Assembly (NCBI GenBank): GCA_015060485.1
Contig: SUYI01000040.1
Span: 1 to 35,129 of the forward strand
Direction: 5' to 3'
DNA: 35,129 bases
Source of the DNA: Prevotella sp.
GTDB lineage: Bacteria; Bacteroidota; Bacteroidia; Bacteroidales; Bacteroidaceae
Below, in pieces: positions 23,628 to 33,189 of this stretch. The notes beneath the pieces were generated by a model that saw only the letters and a program-made list of their open reading frames with translations, was not told where the DNA came from and did no database searches. The first letter of the stretch is position 1. Every line of letters starts with the position of its first letter. A program made the position numbers and the translations under genes.

Positions 23628-26600
23628 GAAGGCACGGCTGCAAGCCAACATCGATGCCATCCGCACAGCCTTTGCCGTGTGGAAGGAGGTACGCATCCCC
23701 ACTGAGGCCGAACGGGAAACCATTTCCCGTTATTGTGGCTTCGGTGGGCTGAAATGTGTGCTGAATCCTGTGGAGAATAAGGCAGTCTGGCCGAAGAACG
23801 ACCTTCCACTGTACGACCTGACCGCCGAACTCCACAGGGTGATACGCGAGAATACCGAGGACGAGACCGACTACAAACGCTATGTTGCCAGTATGAAGCA
23901 GTCCGTCCTCACGGCATTCTACACCCCGAAGGAGATACCCGAAGCCATCTGGAGTGTCTTCGGTGAGATGAACCTGAAGCCGCAGAAGGTGTTGGAGCCG
24001 TCTGCGGGTATGGGCGTCTTCATCGACACCATGCGCACCGTCAATCCCGATGCCGAGGTGACCGCCTTCGAGAAAGACAAACTGACGGGCATGTTGCTGA
24101 CCACCCTCCACAAAGATGACGGGATCAAGGTGTGGACTGCCGGATTTGAGATGATAGATAAGGAGCAGTTGGGCACCTACGACCTCGCCATCTCCAACAT
24201 TCCCTTTGGTGACACGAAGGTGTACGACCCTTTCTACAGCGACAGCAAGAGCCTGTTCAACCGCGTGATTTCCAAGTCCATTCACGGCTACTTCATGCAG
24301 AAGGGGCTTGATGCCGTGCGCGACGGCGGCATAGTGGCATTCATCACGACGAGGAACTATCTCGACAGGGAGCAGAACAGTATCAGGATCAACCACCTCC
24401 TTCAGAAAGCCGACCTTGTTACCGCATTCCGTTTGCCCGACAATCTGTTCAAGGACAGTGCCAACACTGAGGCAGGGAGCGACCTGATCATCATTCAGAA
24501 GAACTATGCCAAGCAGGGGCTGACCGAGGATGAGGAAAGGCTGAAAAGGGTGTACTCTGCCGAGGATGAGAACATCGTCCGTAACGACTATTTTGAGCAT
24601 TACCCTGACAATATGCTTGCCACAAGCATCATAAGAGGACACGACCAGTACGGCAAGCCCGCGCTGGAGTATCTGCATACGGGTGGAGTCGAAGGCATTG
24701 CCCATGACCTCCGTGAGCGTCTGCAGGACGAACTCGCCAAGCATCTGGACTTCCGTAAGTTCACGGGGCTTGACAGCCCGGCCTTTATCCGAAAGGAAAA
24801 GGAAGAGGAAACGCAGAAGCCCGTTGAGGAACAGAAACCTGCGGAAGAGCAGAAGCCTGTGGAAGCCGAGCAAAAGCCAGTAGAGACAGAGCAGCAGCCT
24901 ACAATGGACGATGAGCCAGCAAAGACGGCCAAGATTGTGAGGATGCCAGAGCCAGCCAAGCAGGAAGAAAAGCCTGTACCTAAGCATACGCCCGACAACA
25001 ATCCGCAACTGTCACTCTTTGACCTTTGGGGGATGACCGTGCAGGAACAGCCAAAACCGAAGCAAGTACCCAAGAAGCCAAAGAAGGAACGGAAGAAGGA
25101 GCGTCAGGCCAGGGAACTGCAGGAGAAGAAGGCCGCAATGGAGAAGAAAAGCCATATCGACCAGCAGTTGGCCGTCTATGATTCTCTGGATTGGGAAGAG
25201 AACCCGCCCATCAACGGCTTCTATGAGATGATGATGGACCTGACTCCTGAGCGTCGCCGCCAGTTGCTGGAGGCTGGACAGCAGCACATCGAGACCAATG
25301 CGGATGCCAAAATCAAGCAGCAGGGACAGACAGAGGCTGAGCCAAAGCAGCACCGTACCACCAAGACAAAACTGGTAGAATCCAAGCCCTTCGAGGGTGA
25401 GATGAAGGCATACTACCGTAACGGCTCCATGGTGGAGGATAAGGACGGAAACATCGGACATCTGGAGAAGGTCACTTCCTCGGGTGCCACCTTCGTCCCC
25501 CTGATTGTTTCGCAGGAGCAGACCGACCGCATCCGCCAGTATATCGCCGTGCGTGACGTCTATGAGCAGTTGTATGCCTACGAACAGGACAACCAGCAGG
25601 CGAATGACGAGTTGCGCGAGAAACTTAACGGCTACTACGATGCCTTCACGGCCATGTACGGCAACCTGAACGAAAGGAAAAACGTGCGGATGATCCTGAT
25701 GGATGCAGCGGGAAGGAACATGCTGGCCCTGGAACGTGGCGAGAACGGCAGGTTTGTAAAGGCCGACTTCCTCGACCACCCCGTGGCCTTCTCCACGCAG
25801 GAACTGAAGCACGTCGATACGTCGCAGGAAGCCGTCTCTGCATCGCTCAACAAATACGGTGTGCTGAACATGCCCTATATGTCGTACCTCACCGACAAGA
25901 GCGAGGACGACATCATCCACGAACTGCAAGGGCAGATATTCTACAATCCACTGACGGACTTCTACGAAATCCGCGACAAGTTCATTGCCGGAAACGTCGT
26001 GGAGAAGGTGAAGAGCATCGAGAACCTGATTGAGGAACGTGGCGGAGAGGTGGACGACCGCATCATGGAGTCGCTGAACGCCCTGAAGGATGCCGTGCCA
26101 ACACCCATTCCCTTTGAGGATCTTGACTTCAACTTCGGTGAACGATGGATTCCCGCCAATGTCTATTCCTCCTTTATGACGGACTTCTATGATACGGATG
26201 TGAGCATCGTCTATTCGCCACAAATAGACCAGTTTGATGCCAGTTGCAGCAGGAAGAACGCTAAGATATGGAGCGAGTTCTGTGTCAGGGGTGAGTATCG
26301 CAGCTATGACGGTATAGCCCTGCTCCGTCATGCCCTGCACAACACGACACCGAAAATCATGAAGTCGAACGGCAAGGATGACAACGGCAACGACATCAAG
26401 GTGCCTGATGCACAGGCCATCCAGTTGGCAAACTCGAAGATTGATGAAATCCGCAACGGCTTCACTGAATGGCTTGAAAGCCAAAACCGTGAGTTCAAGG
26501 ACAGACTGGCACAGATGTATAACGAGAAGTTCAACTGCTTTGTCCGCCCGAAGTACGACGGCAGTCATCAGACCTTCCCAGACCTCGACATGAAGGGGTT

Positions 26601-29262
26601 AGAGTTGCGCTACGGCATCAGCAGCGTCTATCCCTCGCAGAAGGATTGTGTGTGGATGATCAAACAGAACGGTGGCGGAATATGCGACCATCAGGTAGGT
26701 ACGGGTAAGACGCTCATCATGTGCATCGCAGCGCATGAGATGAAGCGTCTCGGCATGGCGAAGAAGCCGATGATTATAGGTCTGAAGGCAAACGTGGCTG
26801 AGATTGCAGCAACGTATCAGACAGCCTATCCCAATGCCCGCATCCTGTATGCCAGCGAAAAAGACTTCTCTACGGAGAATAGGGTTAAGTTTTTCCATTC
26901 GATTAAGAACAATGACTTTGACTGTGTGATTATGTCGCACGACCAGTTCGGCAAGATACCGCAGTCGCCGGAAATGCAGGAGAAAATTCTGATGGCCGAG
27001 TTGCAGAGTGTAGAGGACAATCTTGAAGTGCTGAGAATGAGCGGCAAGGATATTTCGGGTATGATGCTGAAGGGCTTGGAGAAGCGCAAGGCCAATCTGG
27101 AGGCAAAGCTCGTTGAAATTTCTAAAAAGATTAACAACCGCACCGATGATTTCATTGACTTCAAACAGATGGGCATCGACCACCTGTTTATCGATGAAAG
27201 CCATCAGTTCAAGAACCTGATGTTTAACACCCGTCACGACCGAGTAGCGGGACTGGGCAACAGTCAGGGGAGCCAAAAAGCGCTTAACCTGCTCTTTGCC
27301 ATCCGCACGATGCAGGAGGGTGACGGGACGAAGCCGCGCCGTGACCTCTGTGCCACCTTCCTGTCGGGTACGACTATCAGTAACTCACTAACGGAGCTTT
27401 ATCTGTTGTTCAAGTACCTACGACCGAGGGAGATGGAGAAACAGAATATCCCGTGCTTTGATGCCTGGGCTGCTATCTTCGCCAAGAAATCGACTGACTT
27501 TGAGTTTTCGGTGACGAACAACATCATCCAGAAGGAACGTTTCAGATACTTCATCAAGGTGCCGGAACTGGCGACGTTCTATAACGAAATCACGGACTAC
27601 CGCACCGCCGAGGACATGGGAGTGGACAGGCCGAAGATGAACGAGATACTTTACAACATCCCGCCGACGCCTGATCAGGAGGTGTTTATCAAGAAGCTGA
27701 TGGAGTTTGCGGAATCTGGTGACGCAACAATTCTCGGCCGTCTGCCCCTGAGTGAGACGGAAGAGAAGGCAAAGATGCTGATTGCAACAGACTATGCCCG
27801 CAAGATGGCACTCGACATGCGCATGATTAACCCGACGCTCTATGATGACGATGCAGGTAACAAGGCCAGCGTCTGTGCCATGAAGATAGCGGAATATTAC
27901 AAGAAGTTCGATGAACAGAAAGGTACGCAGTTCGTTTTCTCTGACTTAGGAACGTATCAGCCGGGCGATACTTGGAATGTCTATTCCGAAATCAAGCGCA
28001 AACTGATAGAGGACTATGGCATCCCTGCTGATGAAATCCGCTTCATTCAGGAATGCAAGAGCGAGAAGGCACGAAAAGCCGTGATTGAGGCCATGAACGA
28101 GGGACGAGTACGTGTGCTCTTTGGCTCGACATCAATGTTAGGAACGGGTGTTAATGCCCAGAAAAGGGCTGTTGCAATCCATCATCTTGACATACCCTGG
28201 AGGCCCAGCGACCTCGAACAACGTAATGGCCGGGCCGTGAGAAAGGGCAATGAGGTCGCAAAGAAATACAATAACAACACGGTGGACAGCATCATCTATG
28301 CCGTTGAAAAAACGCTTGATGCCTATAAGTTCAACCTGTTACACTGCAAGCAGACCTTTATCTCTCAGCTGAAGTCTGGCGCTATGGGCGCACGAACCAT
28401 TGACGAGGGAGCAATGGACGAGGCCAACGGCATGAACTTCTCGGAGTACATGGCCATCCTGTCGGGCAATACCGATCTGCTTGACAAGGCGAAACTGGAG
28501 AAGAAGATTGCCTCGCTGGAAAGTGAGCGCAAGAGTTTCATGAATGCAAGGCGAAGTGTGGAATTCGATATCGAGAATGCGCAAAAGGAAGTGCAGTCTG
28601 CTAAAGAGATTCTGGTCAAACTTGATGCCGACAAGCAACAGTTAGACTCACATCTGAAGCGGGATGCACTTGGTAATATCGTTACAGAGGTGAAGATTGA
28701 GGGCAAGGTATATAACGACCTTGAAGAACTTGGTGCCAAGGTGCAGCACATTGCCGAGACGATGGACACGAAAGGCCAGACAAAGGAGATTGGCGAAATC
28801 TACGGTTTCCCCATCAAGGTACGCACCGAGGAAGTTGAGAAAGGCGGTTTACCGTTCCGTGAGAACAACTTCGGAGTGTATGGCAACATAGTCTATCGCC
28901 ACAACAATGGTATAGTGGCCAAGAAAGACAAGGAGGCTGCTGCCACCAGTTTCATCCGCGCACTGGAAAAGATTCCTTCTTTGGTGGAAAAGTACCAGAA
29001 GGATGTTGACTGGTATCAGAAGAAGATAGACCAACTGACACCTACAGCAAACAAGGAGTGGAAAAAGGAGAAGGAACTTCACGACCTGAAGAACAAACTC
29101 GCCGCCCTTGACCGCAAGATTCAGATGGAGCTTGCCCCAAAAGAGGAAAGACCGGAGACTCCAGAAGAGAAAAAGGAATATGAGTATGGTCATAAGGTTT
29201 CCATGCTTCCTGCGCCTGACAAAGATGATGAGCCGAAAAAGGTCAAAGGCTTGAAAATGTAA
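23614..29262 (+). CDS. Giant N6-adenine methylase-like / SNF2-type helicase fusion
   Basis: From ATG 23614 the protein has 1882 residues. The methylase-like part has the SAM-binding motif VLEPSAGMGVFIDTM near residue 127 and SNIPFG (residues 194-199) in place of the catalytic NPPY. A Pro/Glu/Lys/Gln linker with EEQKP-type repeats covers about residues 395-440. The helicase part has Walker A GTGKT (1029-1033), DESH (1194-1197) and motif VI EQRNGRAVRKG near 1536. A long coiled-coil-like tail follows. The altered NIPF motif leaves methylation activity uncertain. Such proteins are standard cargo of Bacteroidales ICEs and may protect or unwind element DNA during transfer. A GTG start at 23587 would add nine residues and is less likely. 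Confidence 0.88.
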   Translation: MAFNRKARLQANIDAIRTAFAVWKEVRIPTEAERETISRYCGFGGLKCVLNPVENKAVWPKNDLPLYDLTAELHRVIRENTEDETDYKRYVASMKQSVLTAFYTPKEIPEAIWSVFGEMNLKPQKVLEPSAGMGVFIDTMRTVNPDAEVTAFEKDKLTGMLLTTLHKDDGIKVWTAGFEMIDKEQLGTYDLAISNIPFGDTKVYDPFYSDSKSLFNRVISKSIHGYFMQKGLDAVRDGGIVAFITTRNYLDREQNSIRINHLLQKADLVTAFRLPDNLFKDSANTEAGSDLIIIQKNYAKQGLTEDEERLKRVYSAEDENIVRNDYFEHYPDNMLATSIIRGHDQYGKPALEYLHTGGVEGIAHDLRERLQDELAKHLDFRKFTGLDSPAFIRKEKEEETQKPVEEQKPAEEQKPVEAEQKPVETEQQPTMDDEPAKTAKIVRMPEPAKQEEKPVPKHTPDNNPQLSLFDLWGMTVQEQPKPKQVPKKPKKERKKERQARELQEKKAAMEKKSHIDQQLAVYDSLDWEENPPINGFYEMMMDLTPERRRQLLEAGQQHIETNADAKIKQQGQTEAEPKQHRTTKTKLVESKPFEGEMKAYYRNGSMVEDKDGNIGHLEKVTSSGATFVPLIVSQEQTDRIRQYIAVRDVYEQLYAYEQDNQQANDELREKLNGYYDAFTAMYGNLNERKNVRMILMDAAGRNMLALERGENGRFVKADFLDHPVAFSTQELKHVDTSQEAVSASLNKYGVLNMPYMSYLTDKSEDDIIHELQGQIFYNPLTDFYEIRDKFIAGNVVEKVKSIENLIEERGGEVDDRIMESLNALKDAVPTPIPFEDLDFNFGERWIPANVYSSFMTDFYDTDVSIVYSPQIDQFDASCSRKNAKIWSEFCVRGEYRSYDGIALLRHALHNTTPKIMKSNGKDDNGNDIKVPDAQAIQLANSKIDEIRNGFTEWLESQNREFKDRLAQMYNEKFNCFVRPKYDGSHQTFPDLDMKGLELRYGISSVYPSQKDCVWMIKQNGGGICDHQVGTGKTLIMCIAAHEMKRLGMAKKPMIIGLKANVAEIAATYQTAYPNARILYASEKDFSTENRVKFFHSIKNNDFDCVIMSHDQFGKIPQSPEMQEKILMAELQSVEDNLEVLRMSGKDISGMMLKGLEKRKANLEAKLVEISKKINNRTDDFIDFKQMGIDHLFIDESHQFKNLMFNTRHDRVAGLGNSQGSQKALNLLFAIRTMQEGDGTKPRRDLCATFLSGTTISNSLTELYLLFKYLRPREMEKQNIPCFDAWAAIFAKKSTDFEFSVTNNIIQKERFRYFIKVPELATFYNEITDYRTAEDMGVDRPKMNEILYNIPPTPDQEVFIKKLMEFAESGDATILGRLPLSETEEKAKMLIATDYARKMALDMRMINPTLYDDDAGNKASVCAMKIAEYYKKFDEQKGTQFVFSDLGTYQPGDTWNVYSEIKRKLIEDYGIPADEIRFIQECKSEKARKAVIEAMNEGRVRVLFGSTSMLGTGVNAQKRAVAIHHLDIPWRPSDLEQRNGRAVRKGNEVAKKYNNNTVDSIIYAVEKTLDAYKFNLLHCKQTFISQLKSGAMGARTIDEGAMDEANGMNFSEYMAILSGNTDLLDKAKLEKKIASLESERKSFMNARRSVEFDIENAQKEVQSAKEILVKLDADKQQLDSHLKRDALGNIVTEVKIEGKVYNDLEELGAKVQHIAETMDTKGQTKEIGEIYGFPIKVRTEEVEKGGLPFRENNFGVYGNIVYRHNNGIVAKKDKEAAATSFIRALEKIPSLVEKYQKDVDWYQKKIDQLTPTANKEWKKEKELHDLKNKLAALDRKIQMELAPKEERPETPEEKKEYEYGHKVSMLPAPDKDDEPKKVKGLKM

Positions 29263-29294
29263 ATCTATAATTTCTAAGGTGAATACACCCCATT

Positions 29295-29339
29295 TTAGCC
29301 CTATTCCCTTCAAATAAGGAGGAAATAGGGCTAATTTTT
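29295..29339 (+). terminator. Rho-independent terminator after the methylase-helicase gene
   Basis: TTAGCCCTATT (29295-29305) pairs perfectly with AATAGGGCTAA (29324-29334) and is followed by TTTTT. It lies 33 bases after the stop codon and separates the helicase transcript from rteA. Confidence 0.8.
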
Positions 29340-29382
29340 GAATATTTAAATACTGGTCGGTATGTTTTTGCGACTTTTTTTA

Positions 29383-29390
29383 TAATTTTG
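29383..29390 (+). promoter_or_regulatory. -7 element of the rteAB operon
   Basis: TAATTTTG matches TAnnTTTG. A transcript would begin near 29397, leaving a leader of about 120 bases before rteA. Confidence 0.55.
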
Positions 29391-29424
29391 CACCCCAAAT
29401 TGAAAAGAGAATTGTAAAATAAGT

Positions 29425-29499
29425 CAATAGGGAGTAAAAAGGGGAAATGTCTGTCCCCTATTGGAATCCCTTATATATAAGGATATCAGGGTATCACCC
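29425..29499 (+). promoter_or_regulatory. Attenuator-like leader of rteA
   Basis: CAATAGGG (29425-29432) can pair with CCCTATTG (29456-29463), while AGGGGA (29440-29445) can pair with TCCCCT (29454-29459). The two stems share 29456-29459, so they cannot form fully together. CTTATATATAAG (29469-29480 region) and GGGT-ATC-ACCC (29489-29499) add two more small hairpins. In CTnDOT the tetQ-rteA-rteB operon is controlled by translational attenuation in a leader of about this length. Here the leader precedes rteA directly. Confidence 0.5.
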
Positions 29500-29512
29500 T
29501 CTAAACGATTAG
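29447..29512 (+). CDS. Candidate leader peptide upstream of rteA
   Basis: ATG at 29447 opens 21 codons (MSVPYWNPLYIRISGYHPLN plus D) ending in TAG six bases before the rteA ATG. A purine-rich AAAAAGGGGAA precedes it. Its codons run through the alternative stems, so ribosome stalling would change the fold near the rteA start. No database support; inferred from position only. Confidence 0.4.
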   Translation: MSVPYWNPLYIRISGYHPLND

Positions 29513-29517
29513 GCTAA

Positions 29518-31758
29518 ATGAAAAGAACAAAGTTTGACCTCTTGCTGACAAATGCTGTCAACATCTTACTATTTATAGGAGTATTTATGTTTGGTTACTG
29601 GCGGTGGCAGAAACTGGAGAATATCATTATTGAGTCAACTAACAGCCAGGAACAATACAGAATCATTCACGCTGCACTGAAAAGCACAATACAATTAGAT
29701 CACTTGGGCGAACAGGTATCAGAATGGTCCCCGACAGATTCTGCTGACTACCAACAAAAACTGGCTGAAACAAACAACTCGCTTGACGGACTGCGAAAAT
29801 ATTACTCCAAAAGCCAGATTGACTCCATGCAGAACGTCCTTAACCAGAAAGGACATCTGCTGTCCGAGATCTACGCGACAATCGTAAAGCGGAATGAGAA
29901 TGACGAGCATCTGCGACAGGACAGACAGGTCACTGTCAAGGACACGGAGACTTACGTCAAGCATTACACTGGGCATGTGTTCAGGAGCAGCAGGGAAGAA
30001 GTGACCTCAAGGAGCAAGAATAGGACGGTCACCGTACCGTCCGTCAACGAACTGGCCTTTCTTGACAAAGAACTATATACCATCAGTCTCAGTGTTCTCA
30101 GCGACAGCCTCGCCGAAGTCAACCGTTGGCTGGACATCAACGTCAGCCAGATGCTTGATGCGGAGGATGCCAAAGCCGAACGCAAACAGAAAGAACTGAT
30201 GGATAGGGCAAGCGGTATCGGAAAGACCACGTTCAGATGGGGTATGTTGTTTCTTATTTTCGTAGCACTACTGAATGTGGCCAACACATGGCGGCGCTCA
30301 AAAGTGATGAAGGAACTCGAAAAGGAATCTGACAAGAACAAGAAACTTGTGGAGAAGCGCCGACAGATGATGTATGCCGTCGTCCACGACCTGCGCACCC
30401 CGCTGAGCATCGTCATCGGCTACAACGATATGGCGAAACAATGCCCAACAAAGAATGAAAAGTACATCAGTGCCATATCGTTCTCCGCCCGGCAACTCAG
30501 GGGGATGATAGACCAGTTGCTGGACTACTTCCGTTTAGAGAGCAACAAGGGGATGCTGAAGCCGAGGGACTTCAGCCTGATGGAACTGGCCAACGAACTG
30601 ACCAATTCCTTCGAACTGAGAGCCGACGAGCGGCTGATAGAATTCGTAAAGCCGAAGGTGCAGGGCATCGTCCTCAACGGCGACTATGAGAAAATCTGCC
30701 ACATAGCGACCAATCTGCTTGACAATGCCTTCAAGTTCACCAGGAAGGGCAGTGTGGAACTAGGTATTTCGTATGCCGACGATATGCTGAACATCAAGGT
30801 GAGCGACACTGGCATTGGCATCAAGGATGAGGATAAGGAACGGGTGTTCTCTGCCTTTACCCGCTTCTCCAATGCCGTTGCCACTGGCAAGGAGGGCTTT
30901 GGCATCGGACTCTCAACGGTCAAGATGCTCGTTGACCTGATGAAAGGCAAGATCGATTTTGAGTCTTCGGACAAGGGGACCACATTCTACGTAAGTCTGC
31001 CGATGAAGATTGCGGAGAGCAAGGGGGATGCGGTTGTAGCGGAGGTCATGAAAGCCTCGGAGGAGCGGAAACATGTGCTGGTGGTTGACGACAGCAACGT
31101 GTGGCTGCTGATGATACAAGGTGTTCTGCAGCAGAACGGTTTCGACTGTGACGTGTGCAGCGACACGGCAAAATTCTTCACAATGCTCAGGAAGGGCAAT
31201 TATTCTGCGGTTATCATGGATCTGCAGATGCCGGGAAAGAACGGGCGGGAACTGCTCGACGTCATGAGGGAGAGTAAGGTTGCCAACAGCCAGACGGTTC
31301 CCGTGATAGTCTCGACGGCATCAGGCGAGGATGTGCGTGAGGAACTGCTGAAAGTGGGATTCGATGAGTATCTGCCCAAGACGGCTGACATCAGCGAGAT
31401 GGTAAATGTGGTGAACCAGGTGATAGCCGAGAAGAGCAAGACGGTGACACCAGACTTCACGAAATTGCGGAAGTCCGTAGCAGGGTATCTGATAGAAGAG
31501 ACCGAGGATGCTGTCGCAGGGCTGCACAATGCCATCAAGACAATGGACTTCGACGAGATGAGGAAGTGGGCGCATTGCCTGAAGACAAGTTGGCTGCTCT
31601 ATCGTGTCAGCATATTGGTTGACCCCATCATGGAGGTGGCACGGAGCAAAGACATGAGCGCCAATAACCGTCTGGTGACCTACATGGCTGAGATAGACAA
31701 GATGGCGAAAATCATTATCACAAAGGCGAAGGAGATACGAGACACGAGGGATGAGTAA
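29518..31758 (+). CDS. rteA: RteA-like hybrid sensor histidine kinase
   Basis: A 746-residue inner-membrane sensor. The first membrane helix is near residues 9-27 and the second near 238-256, with a helical periplasmic domain between. The kinase core has His 290 in VVHDLRTPLS, the N box NLLDNAFKF and the ATP-lid motifs DTGIGIKDED and GFGIGLS. A receiver domain follows with Asp 568 in IMDLQMPGKNG. An HPt-like domain has His 686 in WAHCLKTSW. So a full phosphorelay exists within the protein. In CTnDOT, RteA with RteB responds to tetracycline-dependent expression and activates rteC. The gene overlaps rteB by eight bases. Confidence 0.88.
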   Translation: MKRTKFDLLLTNAVNILLFIGVFMFGYWRWQKLENIIIESTNSQEQYRIIHAALKSTIQLDHLGEQVSEWSPTDSADYQQKLAETNNSLDGLRKYYSKSQIDSMQNVLNQKGHLLSEIYATIVKRNENDEHLRQDRQVTVKDTETYVKHYTGHVFRSSREEVTSRSKNRTVTVPSVNELAFLDKELYTISLSVLSDSLAEVNRWLDINVSQMLDAEDAKAERKQKELMDRASGIGKTTFRWGMLFLIFVALLNVANTWRRSKVMKELEKESDKNKKLVEKRRQMMYAVVHDLRTPLSIVIGYNDMAKQCPTKNEKYISAISFSARQLRGMIDQLLDYFRLESNKGMLKPRDFSLMELANELTNSFELRADERLIEFVKPKVQGIVLNGDYEKICHIATNLLDNAFKFTRKGSVELGISYADDMLNIKVSDTGIGIKDEDKERVFSAFTRFSNAVATGKEGFGIGLSTVKMLVDLMKGKIDFESSDKGTTFYVSLPMKIAESKGDAVVAEVMKASEERKHVLVVDDSNVWLLMIQGVLQQNGFDCDVCSDTAKFFTMLRKGNYSAVIMDLQMPGKNGRELLDVMRESKVANSQTVPVIVSTASGEDVREELLKVGFDEYLPKTADISEMVNVVNQVIAEKSKTVTPDFTKLRKSVAGYLIEETEDAVAGLHNAIKTMDFDEMRKWAHCLKTSWLLYRVSILVDPIMEVARSKDMSANNRLVTYMAEIDKMAKIIITKAKEIRDTRDE

Positions 31759-33097
31759 GGTAATAGTCATTGACGACATAAAATCCTACTGCGATTCCGT
31801 CTGCGCAACACTGGCGGATTTCGGGATAGAGGCTGTTGCATGCCAGACGGTCAAGAAGGCCAAATGGCTTATTGAACGGGCAGGCAGGAACGACGTAATC
31901 TTGGCCGACCTCATGCTGAATGATGAGAGCGGAAAGAACGGCACGGACATCCTGCGTTGGATGCGGGAGCAAGGGTATCACCAGTTATTTTTCCTGATGA
32001 CAAACTACGGCACGATGGAAAACTCTATTGAGACGATGGAACTTGGTGCCAAAAGTTATATCCCCAAGCCGCAGATGGACGAGAAGTTTTATGCCAGGAT
32101 TAAAGGCATTATGGAAGAGCAGAATCTTCGTGACAAGCATAAGAACCGCCTGATGTTCAGGCGCAATAGCCAACCATTTCTGGCTCTTTATGAGAGGCTG
32201 AAGGGCTATGTCGGTCTGGATATCCGTCTTGTAGTCGTTGGTGAAAGCGGAACTGGAAGGAGTCATCTGGCAGAGGACTATATGGCAATGGAGGGGTTCC
32301 ATTATGGCGACTATGCCCACGTTAGATGCAGCGCATTGGCAGAAATGGAGCATGTGGAGGATTATTTCTTTGGGCATCAGAAAGGTGCATACGCCAGTGC
32401 CGTACAATCAACAGACGGCATTCTGGAGAAAGCACGTGACAGTTTCCTTTTCTTGGAGAACGTCGATGAGATGCCTTTGAGTGTGCAGAGTCTGCTTAAA
32501 GAGGTGATGGAAACAGGGGAATACTGTCGTATTGGCTCATGCAAGAAGCGCTTTGTTGATTACAGGCTTATATGCACTTCCGCCAAATCTCCCGATGAAC
32601 TTGTCAGAGAGGGCTTAATGACGCAGCATTTCCGGGATTGCATCTGTGAGGAGGTAGTTAATATTCCACCGCTAAGGGAAACGGTGACAGACATCGTACC
32701 AATGGCAACATTCTTTTTGGAACACTTTGACGAAAGGCGCAGGCTGAGCAGTAAAGCCAAACATAAACTGGAGGCATATCCCTGGCCGGGGAATGTGCGT
32801 GAACTTGTGAGGGTAATAGAACTGGCGGTTAAGAAGTATGATTGCGACAAACTCCAACCAGAACACCTTACCTTCTCTCTTCAAGAAGCGCCAGAAATAC
32901 CCACGACTATGAAACTGAATGATGAGAGCGAGGAAAAGGCAAAAATAGTCAAGGCACTTGAATCATGTGGATACAGGCGAGAACCTGCCGCAGCCATTCT
33001 TGGCATCAGCAGACGTAACTTGTTTCAGAAGATGAAAGACTATTGTATTGAGGTTCCTAAAAATCACACTTATCCAGAACCTGTTATAAAATCTTAA
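31751..33097 (+). CDS. rteB: RteB-like NtrC-family response regulator with degenerate AAA+ motifs
   Basis: A 448-residue regulator. It has a receiver domain with phosphoacceptor Asp 53 (DVILADLML), an AAA+ central domain (about 145-370) and a Fis-type HTH at the C-terminus (EPAAAILGISRRNLFQKMKD). The central domain departs from sigma-54 activators: Walker A is GESGTGRSH with Arg 170 for Lys, Walker B is FLFLENVDEM with Glu-Asn 236-237 for Asp-Glu, and the GAFTGA loop reads GAYASA. ATP hydrolysis and sigma-54 contact are therefore doubtful. It starts inside the end of rteA and shares its promoter. By analogy with CTnDOT it should activate rteC, which is not in this window. Confidence 0.87.
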   Translation: MSKVIVIDDIKSYCDSVCATLADFGIEAVACQTVKKAKWLIERAGRNDVILADLMLNDESGKNGTDILRWMREQGYHQLFFLMTNYGTMENSIETMELGAKSYIPKPQMDEKFYARIKGIMEEQNLRDKHKNRLMFRRNSQPFLALYERLKGYVGLDIRLVVVGESGTGRSHLAEDYMAMEGFHYGDYAHVRCSALAEMEHVEDYFFGHQKGAYASAVQSTDGILEKARDSFLFLENVDEMPLSVQSLLKEVMETGEYCRIGSCKKRFVDYRLICTSAKSPDELVREGLMTQHFRDCICEEVVNIPPLRETVTDIVPMATFFLEHFDERRRLSSKAKHKLEAYPWPGNVRELVRVIELAVKKYDCDKLQPEHLTFSLQEAPEIPTTMKLNDESEEKAKIVKALESCGYRREPAAAILGISRRNLFQKMKDYCIEVPKNHTYPEPVIKS

Positions 33098-33119
33098 AAA
33101 AACAAGATTCCAAGCAATT

Positions 33120-33166
33120 ATTACCCTTTCGGGTAGTGATTATTTCATTTTATGCATCTACCTTTG
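33120..33166 (+). promoter_or_regulatory. thiF-like gene promoter with TACCC-N4-GGGTA operator
   Basis: ATTACCCTTTCGGGTAGTGA (33120-33139) contains the inverted repeat TACCC/GGGTA. The -7 element TACCTTTG lies at 33159-33166, beginning 30.5 bases from the palindrome centre. No TTTG -33 box is present, as expected for an activator-dependent promoter. The same 20 bases occur at 34824-34843 with the same spacing. Confidence 0.65.
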
Positions 33167-33189
33167 CATCCAAATTTAAATAATACACA

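Noticed and set aside
23416..26568. Very long minus-strand open frames opposite the methylase-helicase gene
   Set aside because: They mirror a GC-richer, strongly biased coding strand; compositions are repetitive (Leu/Val/His-rich) and show no domain.
29263..29517. Search for tetQ or another resistance gene before rteA
   Set aside because: The gap is only about 255 bases and holds a terminator, a promoter and a leader; no ribosomal-protection gene is present.
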